Made by a program: the position numbers and the translations under genes
The notes under the pieces: generated by a model
What the model saw: only the letters and a program-made list of their open reading frames with translations
Told to the model about the DNA's origin: nothing
Database searches by the model: none
Shown: positions 1-9,264 of the stretch, piece after piece
Position numbering within the stretch: position 1 is the first letter of the stretch
Layout of the letters: the number at the start of each line of letters is the position of its first letter
From: JADFGZ01 sp965222345
Lineage (GTDB): Bacteria > Acidobacteriota > Terriglobia > 2-12-FULL-54-10
Reading direction: 5' to 3'
DNA length: 64,000 nt
Assembly (NCBI GenBank): GCA_965222345.1
Contig: CBDCTS010000007.1
Span: 1,984,001 to 2,048,000 of the forward strand

Positions 1-31
1 GGGGGGGCTTCTTTCGTGGCCCCGGAAGTCG

Positions 32-1423
32 TCATAGGGCCTCCTGGAGAGGCGCGGTTGCGGACAAGCGGGCAAACAAGGCGGTTTTCACCTGTGTCCG
101 GACTGGCGCAGGTCGGATTTGCTCGAGGACCTCTCCGGCAAAGGCGTAGGTCAGCAGGTTGTGAGCCTCTTCCCTGCCGATCCCGCGAGAACGCAGGTAG
201 AATACAGCCTCCGGGTCGATCTGGCCGACGGTCGCCCCGTGGGTGCACCGAACGTCGTCGGCGAGAATTTCCAGTTGCGGCTTGGTGTTGACTCCGGCGT
301 CCTCGGACAACAATAAGTTCTTGTTGTTTTGGACGGCGTTGGTCTTCTGCGCATCCTTCCGCACAATGATCTTTCCGTTGAAAACTCCCGCGGCCCGGCC
401 GCTCAGGATGCCCTTGTAGAGCTGCCGGCTGGTGCCGTGCGGCTTGGCGTGGTCGATGGACGTGTGATTGTCCACATGCTGCCGGCCGTCCGCCACATAA
501 AGACCATTCAGGGTGCACTCGGCGCCTGCCGCATCAAGAGCCACGTTGACATCGTTGCGAACCAGGGTGCCATCGAGCGAAATCGAACAGGAGGATACCT
601 GCGCGCTCTGTTCCTGATGCACCTGAAGCGTCGCGACGTGGTAAGAGCGTTCGTTTTCCTGTTGCAGCTTGTAGTGGTCGATCAAAGTGTTCTCGCCGGC
701 AACGATCTCGGTTACGGCGTTGGAGAAACAGACCCCCTCTGGCAAGCCCGCATAGCTCTCGATGAGGGTCAACTGCGCATCCGGGTCCGCTACGACCAAG
801 GTACGAGGATGCGAGACAGTGGCTTGTTTCCCCGGGGACGAAACATACAGCAGGAGGACCGGCTCTTCCAGCACGATTCCCTTGGGAATCCGCAGATATG
901 CCCCGTCCTGCCACAGTGCCGTGTTGAGGGCTACGAAGGCGTGGTTGCGGTAGGCGGCATAGCGCGTCAGATGCTCCTCCAGGAGGCTGTCGCCTTGCTG
1001 CAGGGCAGCCGCCAGACTACCCACCAGGACCCCGCGCGGAAGGGCCCCGATGGAAGAAAGCGATTCGGAAAAATGTCCGTTGACGAATACCAGACGGTTG
1101 CGCAAGTCCTCGCCCAGCCACGCTTTCGCCAAATCCTTCGGGTTTCGGGCCGGGTCCTCATGCGCAGCCGGGGCGAAGGGGATTTTTGCCAGCGGGGCGA
1201 CGCTTGTAAACTTCCATTCTTCATTCCGAGTCGTAGGAAAGCCAAGCTCCGAGAAGCGCTCCATCGCTTCCCGCCGAATTCGGTTCAACCAGGGGGGGTG
1301 CTTTCCGGCAAGCTTTTTTTGCAGGTCTTGAAAGATCGCCAGAAAGTTGCCCTGCTGGTCGTTCTCATTTCGTTTCAGCAAATTTCTCCCCGCTGCTTGT
1401 TGTTCCATCACATCCTGTTCCAT
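32..1423 (-). CDS. sufD: Fe-S cluster assembly protein SufD
   Basis: A 463-residue SufB/SufD-family scaffold subunit. With SufB and SufC it forms the cytosolic SufBCD complex that builds and hands on Fe-S clusters under iron or oxidative stress. The N-terminal half is the variable SufD helical region; it contains the family-typical RNEEWKFT stretch (about residues 65-72). The C-terminal beta-helix carries the TSIDHAKPHGTSRQLYKGIL and GREEAHNLL motifs shared by SufB and SufD. It is the third gene of sufB-sufC-sufD, 29 bases after sufC. The first ATG has a weak ribosome site. An ATG five codons in (M-E-Q-Q) follows an AGGA and is an alternative start. SufS/SufU partners, if present, lie beyond the left edge of the window. 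Confidence 0.93.
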   Translation of the reverse strand: MEQDVMEQQAAGRNLLKRNENDQQGNFLAIFQDLQKKLAGKHPPWLNRIRREAMERFSELGFPTTRNEEWKFTSVAPLAKIPFAPAAHEDPARNPKDLAKAWLGEDLRNRLVFVNGHFSESLSSIGALPRGVLVGSLAAALQQGDSLLEEHLTRYAAYRNHAFVALNTALWQDGAYLRIPKGIVLEEPVLLLYVSSPGKQATVSHPRTLVVADPDAQLTLIESYAGLPEGVCFSNAVTEIVAGENTLIDHYKLQQENERSYHVATLQVHQEQSAQVSSCSISLDGTLVRNDVNVALDAAGAECTLNGLYVADGRQHVDNHTSIDHAKPHGTSRQLYKGILSGRAAGVFNGKIIVRKDAQKTNAVQNNKNLLLSEDAGVNTKPQLEILADDVRCTHGATVGQIDPEAVFYLRSRGIGREEAHNLLTYAFAGEVLEQIRPAPVRTQVKTALFARLSATAPLQEAL

Positions 1424-1452
1424 CGCTACCGTCGCCGCAAATTCTCTCTGTT

Positions 1453-2223
1453 TCAGATGCTCACCGACTGGGCCTTCGCGGCCGCCCCTTCCAGTTCCGC
1501 GTAGCCCTTCTGTTCCAGTTCCAATGCCAGCTCTTTGCCTCCTGACTTCACAATCCGGCCGTCCAGCAGCACATGCACGAAATCCGGGACGATGTAGTCG
1601 AGCAGGCGTTGGTAGTGCGTGACGACGATGATGGCCCGTTCCCGACTACGCATAGCGTTGACGCCGTCGGCCACCACCTTCAAGGCGTCAATATCCAACC
1701 CGGAGTCGGTTTCATCCAGCAGAGCCAGTTTCGGCTCCAGCACGGCCATCTGGAAGATTTCGTTGCGCTTCTTCTCTCCGCCCGAAAATCCCACGTTGAC
1801 CTGCCGCTCCCGGAAACCGGAGTCCATTCTGAGCAGTTTCATCTTCTGGTCGACCACATCCAGAAAGTCCACCGCGTCCAGCTCCTCCTCCCCGCGGTGC
1901 TTCCGGACGGAGTTGAGCGCCGCCCTCAGGAAATACATATTGCCTACGCCGGGAATCTCCACCGGATACTGAAAAGCCAGAAAGATTCCTTCCCGCGAGC
2001 GGTCCTCCGGCTTCATCTCCAGCAGGGCACGCTTCTCGTAGAGCACCTTCCCGGCCGTGATCTCGTAAAGGTCCCGCCCGGCCAGCACCTGCGCCAGCGT
2101 GCTTTTGCCCGAGCCGTTCGGACCCATAATGGCGTGCACTTCACCTGCAGAGACTTCGAGATCGATTCCCCGCAGGATCTCGCGGCCGCTTACGCCGGCA
2201 TGCAGGTTTCGGATTGATAGCAT
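1453..2223 (-). CDS. sufC: Fe-S cluster assembly ATPase SufC
   Basis: ABC-type ATPase that drives SufBCD conformational change during Fe-S cluster assembly. It shows a Walker A (GPNGSGKST), the SufC-specific signature VGFSGGEKKRNEI, a Walker B with the following acidic residue (LALLDETDSGLD) and the H-loop histidine in VVTHYQRLL. The open frame extends 11 codons further upstream (to 2256) and would overlap the sufB stop. I chose the internal ATG because it begins the canonical MLSIRNL N-terminus and is preceded at good spacing by AAGGCGGG. It sits between sufB and sufD and is certainly co-transcribed with them. Confidence 0.93.
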   Translation of the reverse strand: MLSIRNLHAGVSGREILRGIDLEVSAGEVHAIMGPNGSGKSTLAQVLAGRDLYEITAGKVLYEKRALLEMKPEDRSREGIFLAFQYPVEIPGVGNMYFLRAALNSVRKHRGEEELDAVDFLDVVDQKMKLLRMDSGFRERQVNVGFSGGEKKRNEIFQMAVLEPKLALLDETDSGLDIDALKVVADGVNAMRSRERAIIVVTHYQRLLDYIVPDFVHVLLDGRIVKSGGKELALELEQKGYAELEGAAAKAQSVSI

Positions 2224-2248
2224 GTTGTTTCCCGCCTTGCGTTTCAAA

Positions 2249-3697
2249 TCAGCCAACGCTTCCCTCCAAGCTCACCCCCAGCAGCTTCTGAGCCTCGACG
2301 GCGAACTCCATGGGGAGTTCTCGGAAGACCTCCTTACAGAAGCCGTTGACGATCATCGAGACAGCATCCTCGGCGGAGAGCCCGCGCTGCTGACAGTAAA
2401 AAAGCTGGTCCTCGCCGATCTTCGAGGTGGTAGCCTCGTGCTCCACCTGCGAGGAGCTGTTTTTCACCTCCAGATACGGAAAGGTGTGAGCGCCGCACTG
2501 GTCGCCAAGCAGCAGCGAGTCACACTGCGAATAGTTCCGCGCGCCGGCGGCTCTGGGCAGCATTTTTACCAGGCCTCGGTAGGTGTTCTGCCCGTGGCCC
2601 GCAGAGATGCCCTTGGACACGATGGTGCTCCGGGTGTTCTTGCCGAGGTGGATCATCTTGGTGCCGGTGTCAGCCTGCTGGTAGTTGTTGGTCAGGGCCA
2701 CGGAGTAAAATTCTCCGACCGAGTTGTCCCCTTGCAGGACGCAGCCGGGGTACTTCCAAGTGATGGCAGAGCCGGTCTCCACCTGGGTCCAGGAAATCTT
2801 AGAGTTTACGCCCGCGCACTTGCCGCGCTTGGTGACGAAGTTATAGATGCCCCCCTTGCCGTTTTTGTCGCCCGGATACCAGTTCTGCACCGTGGAGTAC
2901 TTGATCTGGGCGTTGTCCAGGGCGACCAACTCCACCACGGCGGCGTGCAACTGGTTGGAATCACGCATCGGCGCCGTGCAGCCCTCCAGATAGCTCACAT
3001 AGCTGCCCTCGTCGGCGATGATCAGCGTGCGCTCAAACTGGCCCGTATCCTTGGCGTTGATGCGGAAGTAGGTGGACAGCTCCATCGGACACCGCACGCC
3101 TTTCGGGACGTAACAAAACGAACCGTCGCTGAACACAGCCGAGTTCAGCGCCGCAAAGAAGTTGTCCGAGTAGGGGACAACCGACCCGAGATATTTCTGG
3201 ATCAGTTCCGGATACCGCTCGACCGCTTCGGAGAACGGGCAGAACAGAATGCCCTGCTCGGCCAGCTTTTCTTTGAAGGTGGTTGCAACCGAGACGCTGT
3301 CAAATACGGCATCGACGGCCACTCCCGCCAGCATTTCCTGCTCTTGAAGCGGGATGCCCAGCTTCTCATAGGTTCGCAGCAGTTCGGGGTCCACCTCCTC
3401 CAGGCTCGCCGGACCCTTTTCCTTCAGCTTTGGCGCGGAGTAGTAGATGATGGCCTGATAGTCGATCGGCGGATAATGGACGTTGTGCCAGACGGGTTCT
3501 TTCATTGTGCACCAAAGCCGGTAAGCCTTCAGCCGCCAGTCCAGCATGAATTGTGGCTCATTCTTTTTGGCCGAGATCAGCCGAATAACGTCCTCATTCA
3601 GACCTGCCGGTACGGAATCAGCTTCGATTTCGGTGACAAACCCGTATTTATATTCTTGATTTACAAGGCCTTCTATGTTTTCGACCGCATTACTCAT
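2249..3697 (-). CDS. sufB: Fe-S cluster assembly scaffold protein SufB
   Basis: A 482-residue SufB, the scaffold on which the nascent cluster is assembled. Family landmarks: the PPIDYQAIIYYSAPK segment near residue 75, FCYVPKGVRCPMELSTYFRIN near residue 195, SYLEGCTAP with the conserved Cys near residue 235, and the C-terminal block HEATTSKIGEDQLFYCQQRG near residue 425. The length matches the usual 470-490. The start ATG is preceded by AAGGAGAG at 5-base spacing (3703-3710). It is the first gene of sufBCD, downstream of two tandem promoters. Confidence 0.96.
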   Translation of the reverse strand: MSNAVENIEGLVNQEYKYGFVTEIEADSVPAGLNEDVIRLISAKKNEPQFMLDWRLKAYRLWCTMKEPVWHNVHYPPIDYQAIIYYSAPKLKEKGPASLEEVDPELLRTYEKLGIPLQEQEMLAGVAVDAVFDSVSVATTFKEKLAEQGILFCPFSEAVERYPELIQKYLGSVVPYSDNFFAALNSAVFSDGSFCYVPKGVRCPMELSTYFRINAKDTGQFERTLIIADEGSYVSYLEGCTAPMRDSNQLHAAVVELVALDNAQIKYSTVQNWYPGDKNGKGGIYNFVTKRGKCAGVNSKISWTQVETGSAITWKYPGCVLQGDNSVGEFYSVALTNNYQQADTGTKMIHLGKNTRSTIVSKGISAGHGQNTYRGLVKMLPRAAGARNYSQCDSLLLGDQCGAHTFPYLEVKNSSSQVEHEATTSKIGEDQLFYCQQRGLSAEDAVSMIVNGFCKEVFRELPMEFAVEAQKLLGVSLEGSVG

Positions 3698-3735
3698 AAA
3701 CTCTCTCCTTGAAAGAAAAGCTGCCGCTCGCTAGC

Positions 3736-3764
3736 ATAATATAAAATCTATACATATAAGTCAA
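3736..3764 (-). promoter_or_regulatory. suf operon promoter P1 (sigma-70 type)
   Basis: Minus strand: TTGACT (3759-3764), 17-base spacer, TATTAT (3736-3741), about 40 bases before the sufB start. Near-consensus hexamers at ideal spacing. It shares a 20-base block around the -35 with the second promoter at 3801-3828. Confidence 0.7.
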
Positions 3765-3800
3765 GATTGAAATGAATCTGTACTTTGTTGTCCACTATCC

Positions 3801-3828
3801 AGAATATAAAGTATGTACAATAAGTCAA
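3801..3828 (-). promoter_or_regulatory. suf operon promoter P2 (tandem copy)
   Basis: Minus strand: TTGACT (3823-3828), 16-base spacer, TATTCT (3801-3806). The bases around its -35 (3821-3840) match those of P1 (3757-3776) at 18 of 20 positions, so this looks like a duplicated promoter/operator. A regulator-binding role for the shared block (for example an Rrf2-family regulator) is inference. Confidence 0.55.
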
Positions 3829-3925
3829 GATTACAATGAAAATTAGTTCCTTCCGACGAACTTCTTCCTGCCGAAGCATTCATTTCTCGCAGATCTCTCT
3901 GTTTACCGATTGCTTTGCCGGGAGA

Positions 3926-4084
3926 CTACTGTAACTTTGATTCCGGCTCATGGAAGTAGCCGGGGCGGGGCACAGTGGATGCGGCGGGGTAGTCATGATC
4001 GGATAGCTGATGGCGTCTTTCAGCCGGCGACGCCGCGGTCGAAACAAAGATCAGCCAGGCAACGGCAGCCGTCATTTTCAGCAT
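3926..4084 (-). CDS. possible small exported peptide, unrecognised
   Basis: The frame gives about 52 residues beginning with a hydrophobic stretch (MLKMTAAVAWLIFVSTAASPA) that could be a signal peptide, followed by a short polar tail. The frame is open further upstream to 4156. The ribosome site is weak (a GGAG about 11 bases before the start). There is no recognisable domain. This may be chance in GC-rich DNA. Confidence 0.2.
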   Translation of the reverse strand: MLKMTAAVAWLIFVSTAASPAERRHQLSDHDYPAASTVPRPGYFHEPESKLQ

Positions 4085-4504
4085 TCCACGCCATCTCCGT
4101 TTCCCCAGCCGCCGGCTTCCCTGCATCCGTTTCCTCTGCCTGCGAGAGTATTCCATTCCGGGCCCTATCCCGAAATCGGTCTCGGCCTACAATCAGACAA
4201 ATAACACCGAACACGCTCTGAGCTTTCCAAAATTGTCATACCAGGGTCGCCGTTCGCAAGACTTGCCCGGCAACCGCAAGTCCACGGGAAAGTTCCCCAT
4301 CCAGAAACGACGTACGCATTGGTGGCAAGCGACAACGGCGTGCCGCCTCCGAATTGAAGATACGGCATTCCCCCTGGCAGGGGTGGCAGCAATGCCGCAG
4401 CCGCGTTTTCTTTTCGCCCCTTCCGGAGCTCGGAGTCGCCCACAACGCCCAGGTCGCCAAGTCCTACTGGATGACCCGTCAGCAGGGCTGGCGAGAAATC
4501 CGGG

Positions 4505-4663
4505 TCAGGCATCGGAGAGGTCTTCCGTAGGCTCGGATGCAGTTTCGGATTCTTCCAGCTCGCTGGTCTCAAATATCTCTTTGCAGTCCAAGCACTCGAC
4601 GAACTCGCCATTGTCGTCATGAGCAATCACCTGGAGGCGCGCGTGGTTACAAAGGGCTTTCAT
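4505..4663 (-). CDS. small 52-residue protein with a CNH/CLDC cysteine pattern, acidic tail
   Basis: Reading minus from ATG at 4663 gives MKALCNHARLQVI..., then ECLDCKEIF, then a Glu/Ser/Thr-rich acidic tail ending LSDA before TGA. The C-x-H and C-x-x-C pairs are spaced like a small zinc ribbon. The start is preceded by a purine-rich AGAGAG, and a good sigma-70 promoter lies about 180 bases upstream (4842-4869). Function unknown. It is too short for default gene finders but has coding character: a clean start, acidic low-complexity end and paired cysteines. Confidence 0.6.
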   Translation of the reverse strand: MKALCNHARLQVIAHDDNGEFVECLDCKEIFETSELEESETASEPTEDLSDA

Positions 4664-4841
4664 GGGTTGTTCTCTCTAATACCTGCGGAGACTGCCTCTC
4701 ACTTTCAGACAGAGGTCCGGCAAAAAAAGTTTCTGCGCAGGGTGCGCAACGTGAAAGAGAAAATGGGGAGTGGTGTCCCGTGCGGTCACCATGACATTTA
4801 AAAACCGGCTTTTACAGAAAAGCCCTTGTCCTCTGGGAAAT

Positions 4842-4869
4842 ATTCTAAAAGTAGAAATTGATTTGTCAA
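4842..4869 (-). promoter_or_regulatory. sigma-70 promoter for the small Cys protein
   Basis: Minus strand: TTGACA (4864-4869), 16-base spacer, TAGAAT (4842-4847). Near-consensus. It predicts a leader of about 170 bases before the ATG at 4663. Confidence 0.55.
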
Positions 4870-4935
4870 GCAGTTCCGGCCGGCGTGTCCAAACACGCCG
4901 GGGAAGCAGGCGCCCGGCTTCCGTTCTCGGCTGCC

Positions 4936-6987
4936 TTACAGGACGTGCGTAACTTTCAAGAAGAAGGTGTTGGGCTGGTCGGAGCGCCGGCCGAAGGCCG
5001 CCCGGCCGCGCTGGAAAGCGAATTGGATAGAGCCGAACGGCGGTTTATGACGCCAGACGAAAACCGTCTCGAGATTCCTGCGGTCAATCACGGAGCTTGT
5101 CTGAAAAAAGAGGTTCACGAACAGGTCGCGAGTGAAGTTCTGCCGCACACGAAACACGTTGATGACACTGGCGCGCCTCTCAGGATCGGGTTCGAGCCAC
5201 ACCCGCGAGAGCTGGTACTCGAACGAGAGGCTGGCGCCCAGCTTCTGGCTCCAGCGCGCGTTCAGAGTCCGCAGGTCGGAGTCGAAATTCCGTCCAACAG
5301 AATAGGTGACCTCCCAGGATTGGAACTCCCGCGTGTTGTAGCCGAAGCCGAACTCCGCCTCGTCGTTGTGAAAACCCTTCTCAAACAACTCAAACTGGTT
5401 CTGGTGGCTCGCCATCAGGCTCCAGCGGTTGCGGAACTCGACCTCCAGAGTTTCGAAGTTGTGATAGTAGCGGAGAGCGCCTTCCTGACTCCAGTAGATG
5501 CGGTTTCTCGATGAGAGCTCAACCCGCTGGATGGGCTGATCCTCGAACCAGAAGACTTTGCGAATGTCGCTGTCCATCAGCCGCTGATCGTCGTCTTGAA
5601 TAAAGCCGGTGGCATTGGCGTCCTCGGCGAATCGGTCGCCGAGATGCGTATAGCGGAAATGAAAGTGGAACGTGGGAGTGTCCCAGGCCGGACGAGCGAA
5701 GTAAGCCCATTTCCCCCCTTCCGATGGACCGTAGGCCCGCAGGAGCTGCCCGGTGAAGGTCATGATGCGCGTAAGGCGCATAGCGGTGTCTAAGCCAATC
5801 GACCCGCGGTTCTCACCTGCAAGCGAGCGGTTGGCAACCTGGAAGGCCATTTGCGAAGACTGATACAGCTCGCGTTCCACGCGGGCCACGGTGTAGTGGG
5901 CTCGCCCGGAGCCTTCGCGCCCGGGAATTTCGTCCGTCAGGTTCAGCAGGGGGGAGTGCACCGAAAGCAGAGTTGTCTCCCAGAGTCCGTTGCGAGAAAG
6001 GAGTTTGCCGCCGGCTTCGATATCCTGTATTCGGCGGGAATAAAAGCTCTGAATTCTTTGGCGGAAGCGGTCATTGGTCTCAAGAAAGAAGGGCCGCTTC
6101 TCATCGAGCCGTACCTCGAATCGGGTGAGGTTCACGAATTCCTTGTCCGCTTCGATGATGGCGAAGTCGGGGTTGAGGGTGAGGTTCGCCACCGTCTCCG
6201 GACGGAATGTGTAGCGGAGGTCCGCGCCTGCATTGCCACGGCGGGAACGGCCCTCTTGGTAGGAACCCTGAACATATGGGATCAGGTCCCAGCGCTTTGC
6301 TCCTCCTCCCAGGGACAAACCGCGAATCTCACCGAATTGTGAAACTCGGCGGGCAGACTCCAGCGGACCTGCCCAAAAACTGTGTTCCAGGCTGCTTCGG
6401 CGCGTGCGACCGATGTTCAAGCCCCAGACGCGATCGTTTCCTGCGACGAATTGGATGACACGGAGCGGGATGGCAAATTCCGCCGTCCAGCCGTTCTCGG
6501 TCACTTGGGCGGCAGCCTGCCAGGAAGCATCCCAAGTCGTGTCCTGGACGCGGCCGTCATCGGTGATGCGGCCATCGGTTTGAGTCGAGAGGGGATTGGT
6601 GGCGAAAAAGTAGGCCGTGCGGCGGTCGTGGAAGGTGTCGAGGTAGACGGTGACGGAATCGTCCTGGTTCAGCGGGTCGTCCCGATTGTTGAGCCGGGCG
6701 GTGATGGACTCGGGAGCATTGTCATAGGCGGTGACGGCGATGTACACGTGGGTGTCATCGAAAAGAAACAATCCCACGGTCGGCTGTGTAGCCGGCTGGC
6801 CCTTCCGGGGTTCCATCTGGATGAAGTCGGCAAGGCGCGTGGCCCCTTGCCACTCGTCGTTGCCGATGATGCCGTCGGTGACGGGGGGAAGCGTGGTGCG
6901 CGCGGCCAGCGCCGATTGCGCTTCCGCCGGAGCACTCCCCAGGGTGAACAGAGCGGCGACAGCAATCAGGGTGGGTAACCGCTTCAT
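4936..6987 (-). CDS. exported DUF5916 / CBM9-like outer-membrane protein
   Basis: After a clear signal peptide (MKRLPTLIAVAALFTLGSAPAEAQ) comes a CBM9-like beta-sandwich region (about residues 30-210: DGIIGNDEW, VYIAVTAYDN, DDSVTVYLDTFHDRR, FFATNP). A long DUF5916 beta-barrel-like domain follows, including the diagnostic LNPDFAIIEADKEFVNLTRFEVRLDEKRPFFLE. Such proteins are thought to sit in the outer membrane; their substrate is not established. The start at 6987 was preferred over an upstream in-frame ATG (7110) because it opens the signal peptide. The paralogue at 45354-47546 has the same architecture. A promoter candidate lies at 7109-7137, back to back with tadA. Confidence 0.88.
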   Translation of the reverse strand: MKRLPTLIAVAALFTLGSAPAEAQSALAARTTLPPVTDGIIGNDEWQGATRLADFIQMEPRKGQPATQPTVGLFLFDDTHVYIAVTAYDNAPESITARLNNRDDPLNQDDSVTVYLDTFHDRRTAYFFATNPLSTQTDGRITDDGRVQDTTWDASWQAAAQVTENGWTAEFAIPLRVIQFVAGNDRVWGLNIGRTRRSSLEHSFWAGPLESARRVSQFGEIRGLSLGGGAKRWDLIPYVQGSYQEGRSRRGNAGADLRYTFRPETVANLTLNPDFAIIEADKEFVNLTRFEVRLDEKRPFFLETNDRFRQRIQSFYSRRIQDIEAGGKLLSRNGLWETTLLSVHSPLLNLTDEIPGREGSGRAHYTVARVERELYQSSQMAFQVANRSLAGENRGSIGLDTAMRLTRIMTFTGQLLRAYGPSEGGKWAYFARPAWDTPTFHFHFRYTHLGDRFAEDANATGFIQDDDQRLMDSDIRKVFWFEDQPIQRVELSSRNRIYWSQEGALRYYHNFETLEVEFRNRWSLMASHQNQFELFEKGFHNDEAEFGFGYNTREFQSWEVTYSVGRNFDSDLRTLNARWSQKLGASLSFEYQLSRVWLEPDPERRASVINVFRVRQNFTRDLFVNLFFQTSSVIDRRNLETVFVWRHKPPFGSIQFAFQRGRAAFGRRSDQPNTFFLKVTHVL

Positions 6988-7108
6988 GGCAATCTTCTGC
7001 TTCTTTGCCTTCTGCCGGCTCTCCTCAGTTGGCCGAGGCATTCCGTCAGTCGGCGGGTTCGTTCGTCGCCCGTGAAGCCCTTCGCGAAGTCTGTCGTGAA
7101 CCAGCGTC

Positions 7109-7137
7109 AAACTATCCTAAATTCGCCGTTTTGACAA
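7109..7137 (-). promoter_or_regulatory. promoter candidate for the DUF5916 gene
   Basis: Minus strand TTGTCA (7132-7137), 17-base spacer, TAGTTT (7109-7114), about 120 bases before the chosen start. Confidence 0.4.
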
Positions 7138-7224
7138 CAGCGATGCATTCCAATGCGTAGTGGTTGCCCTCGCGAGCATCGCAGTCGCAGGCGACGCAAT
7201 CCGCCGTGCTATATTTGGAATGCG

Positions 7225-7692
7225 ATGCCAGATGAAGTGAGGGAAACCGACATTCGTTTCATGCAGGCGGCTCTTGAGCAAGCGCGCCTGGCAGAAGCGG
7301 AGGGAGAGGTCCCCGTCGGGGCCGTCGTGGTGCGGGGGACGGAGATCGTAGGCCGCGGCGGAAACCGGAACATCAGCCGGAAGGATCCCACCGCACACGC
7401 CGAGATGGTGGCCATGCGCCAGGCAGCCGAACGGCTGGCCCACCACCGCCTGGAGGGCTGCACCCTGTACGTCACGCTGGAGCCCTGCGCGATGTGCGCC
7501 GGGGCCGCCGTGCTGGCGCGGCTGGAGCGGCTGGTGTACGCTTGCGATGATCCGAAAAGCGGCGCGGTGCGCACGCTGTTTCAAGTGGCCGACGACAGCC
7601 GCCTGAACCACAGGCTGCAGGTGGAGCGGGGAATTCTCGAAGAGGAATGCGCCGCCTGCCTCCGGAAATTTTTTCAGAAAAAACGGGAGTAG
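7225..7692 (+). CDS. tadA: tRNA-specific adenosine deaminase TadA
   Basis: Deaminates A34 of tRNA-Arg(ACG) to inosine. The zinc site is complete: the HAEM motif (His ligand and catalytic Glu) and the PCAMCAGA motif (two Cys ligands). The C-terminal Lys-rich end fits a tRNA binder. The length from this ATG is 155 residues, usual for TadA. The frame is open further upstream (7153), but that stretch is Arg-rich and unlike the family. A TATATT sits about 10 bases before the ATG, so a very short leader is possible. It is divergent from the DUF5916 gene. Confidence 0.93.
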   Translation: MPDEVRETDIRFMQAALEQARLAEAEGEVPVGAVVVRGTEIVGRGGNRNISRKDPTAHAEMVAMRQAAERLAHHRLEGCTLYVTLEPCAMCAGAAVLARLERLVYACDDPKSGAVRTLFQVADDSRLNHRLQVERGILEEECAACLRKFFQKKRE

Positions 7693-7783
7693 CGGAAAGG
7701 GGGAACTGCGCTGCGTGCTCCGGCCGCCAATCCCGCCTCGCCGGGCGAAGATTTCTTTTGCCCGGCACGGCCTCCGCTCCAGA

Positions 7784-8770
7784 CTACGGGTCCGTTGGTC
7801 TGTCTTGCATCAAGTAATCATCGATTCCCACCCGCCGGAAATAGCCGGAGGCTTTCATTTGCAGCAGGCGCGCGCTGGAGCCCGGGCGAGGGCGGTGGAT
7901 ATGATACTCATGGGCTTCGACAATGAACAATTCCCCTTCTTTCCAATCCACCCTTCTTTCGGGCTCGCCTTCGCGTTGCAGCAGGGCATATCCTTCCCCT
8001 TTCAAGACGAAGTAGATGGTTTCCCAAAGGTGCCTATGGTAGGCGGAGGATGTGTCCGGTCCAAGATATTCGCGTACCTCCATCTCCAACAGCCGGTTCC
8101 CGGCCATGTCTCCTTCCGGGGTGATGGTAATTCCCAGCACTTGTTCACGCCGGTCCTTCATTTCCCGGCTGATGAGGTTCGGCAGCAGATGCCCCACGTC
8201 CATTCGGACTCGCTCCGAGCCCGTGGTTACGTTGCCCTCATACGCTGGCTTCTTTCCCACTGCATTTTGCCACCGCTCCTCAAAGCTGAAATCCGAAGAG
8301 GAAAGGAAGGCGTCGTTGTGAAAAACATTTTCCGTCAGAGGCGAGGTGGTAATCGACAGGTAGCGCGCGGGGGTGTCGGAAGACCCGTTAAAGTGCTGGT
8401 GCCAGGCGTTCAGGGAGGGAGACAGAAAATCCCCCTCGGCCCATTCGTGTCGCTGCTTGTTTCCTTCCGAGCGGTTCCACAGCAGCGAATAGCCTTTGCC
8501 CGAAACGATGTAAATCATCTCTTCAGCCAGATGCCGATGTGCGGCGAGGTTTCCTCCGGGCGGAATCTCGACCAACGTCACGTCGACTTGCCGAAGCCGC
8601 CCTTCGCCTAGCGATGCGACTCCGGCTCCCAGGTTTTGGTCCATCCGCAGAGGATGCTGCTTCAGACGAACCGTCTCGCCAGAGATTTGGGGTTGCTGCC
8701 CGAGCAGCTTGAGATTTGCCCCGAGAAGCATGCAAGCGCCGAACAATAGGCACAAAAACTTTTTCCTCAT
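7784..8770 (-). CDS. exported bicupin-domain protein
   Basis: A 328-residue protein with an N-terminal signal peptide and two cupin barrels. Cupin 1 (about residues 60-130) shows GGNLAAHRHLAEEMIYIVSGKGYSLL with a His-x-His...Glu metal-site pattern. Cupin 2 (about residues 215-300) shows SSAYHRHLWETIYFVLKGEGYALL and later AHEYHIHRP. Each module keeps His and Glu metal ligands, so both may bind metal. Bicupins include dioxygenases, oxalate decarboxylases and gentisate-type enzymes; no subfamily can be assigned from sequence alone. It is monocistronic and convergent with tadA. Confidence 0.8.
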   Translation of the reverse strand: MRKKFLCLLFGACMLLGANLKLLGQQPQISGETVRLKQHPLRMDQNLGAGVASLGEGRLRQVDVTLVEIPPGGNLAAHRHLAEEMIYIVSGKGYSLLWNRSEGNKQRHEWAEGDFLSPSLNAWHQHFNGSSDTPARYLSITTSPLTENVFHNDAFLSSSDFSFEERWQNAVGKKPAYEGNVTTGSERVRMDVGHLLPNLISREMKDRREQVLGITITPEGDMAGNRLLEMEVREYLGPDTSSAYHRHLWETIYFVLKGEGYALLQREGEPERRVDWKEGELFIVEAHEYHIHRPRPGSSARLLQMKASGYFRRVGIDDYLMQDRPTDP

Positions 8771-9264
8771 TAATTCTCCTCAGCTGTCGTTTTCCCCATC
8801 GAGTGTCAGATTCCCCTGTCTAGGGGCGGGCGACATTGGCTGCCTGCAACTGCAACGTGCTTCCGATGGATTTTGCCAATATGCCTGAATGGGAATTTCC
8901 GGCCGCCACTCTAAACTCCAGAATCATACGGCGGCAGCCATCCCATTCCAAGCACATATTGGGAGGACCTCGGGCCGGGTGTCTTGTCCGCTCGGTCTCC
9001 GCCGGGAGGCGTAAAGCGTTTCATGCGGTTGCAGGGCGAAGCGAGTCCCCGCAAAATCCGCCGCAGGAACGGATTGTGTGCCTAGGCTGAATGCTGCTAC
9101 TCTGTTGCACATGACCTAACCGGCTCTTTTGGTACCAAGTGGAAAGAGAGAGACCAGACGCAAGTGAGGGGTTCGGGATTTCTGTGCCAAGGCCAGAGTG
9201 AGTTCCGCAGTGTTTTCAGGCCCGAGTGAGCTATCACCGGGCCGCACAGTATCTGGAGGAAGAT
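8771..9264. other. intergenic, no gene seen
   Basis: About 490 bases between divergent genes. It presumably holds both promoters, but I see no convincing -35/-10 pair, RNA fold or repeat. Confidence 0.5.

Noticed and set aside
329..1504. Long open frame on the plus strand opposite sufD
   Set aside because: It is antisense to a clear sufD, has no family resemblance and is expected from GC-rich codon use.
2099..3712. 537-codon open frame opposite sufB and sufC
   Set aside because: Antisense to two certain genes; composition artefact.
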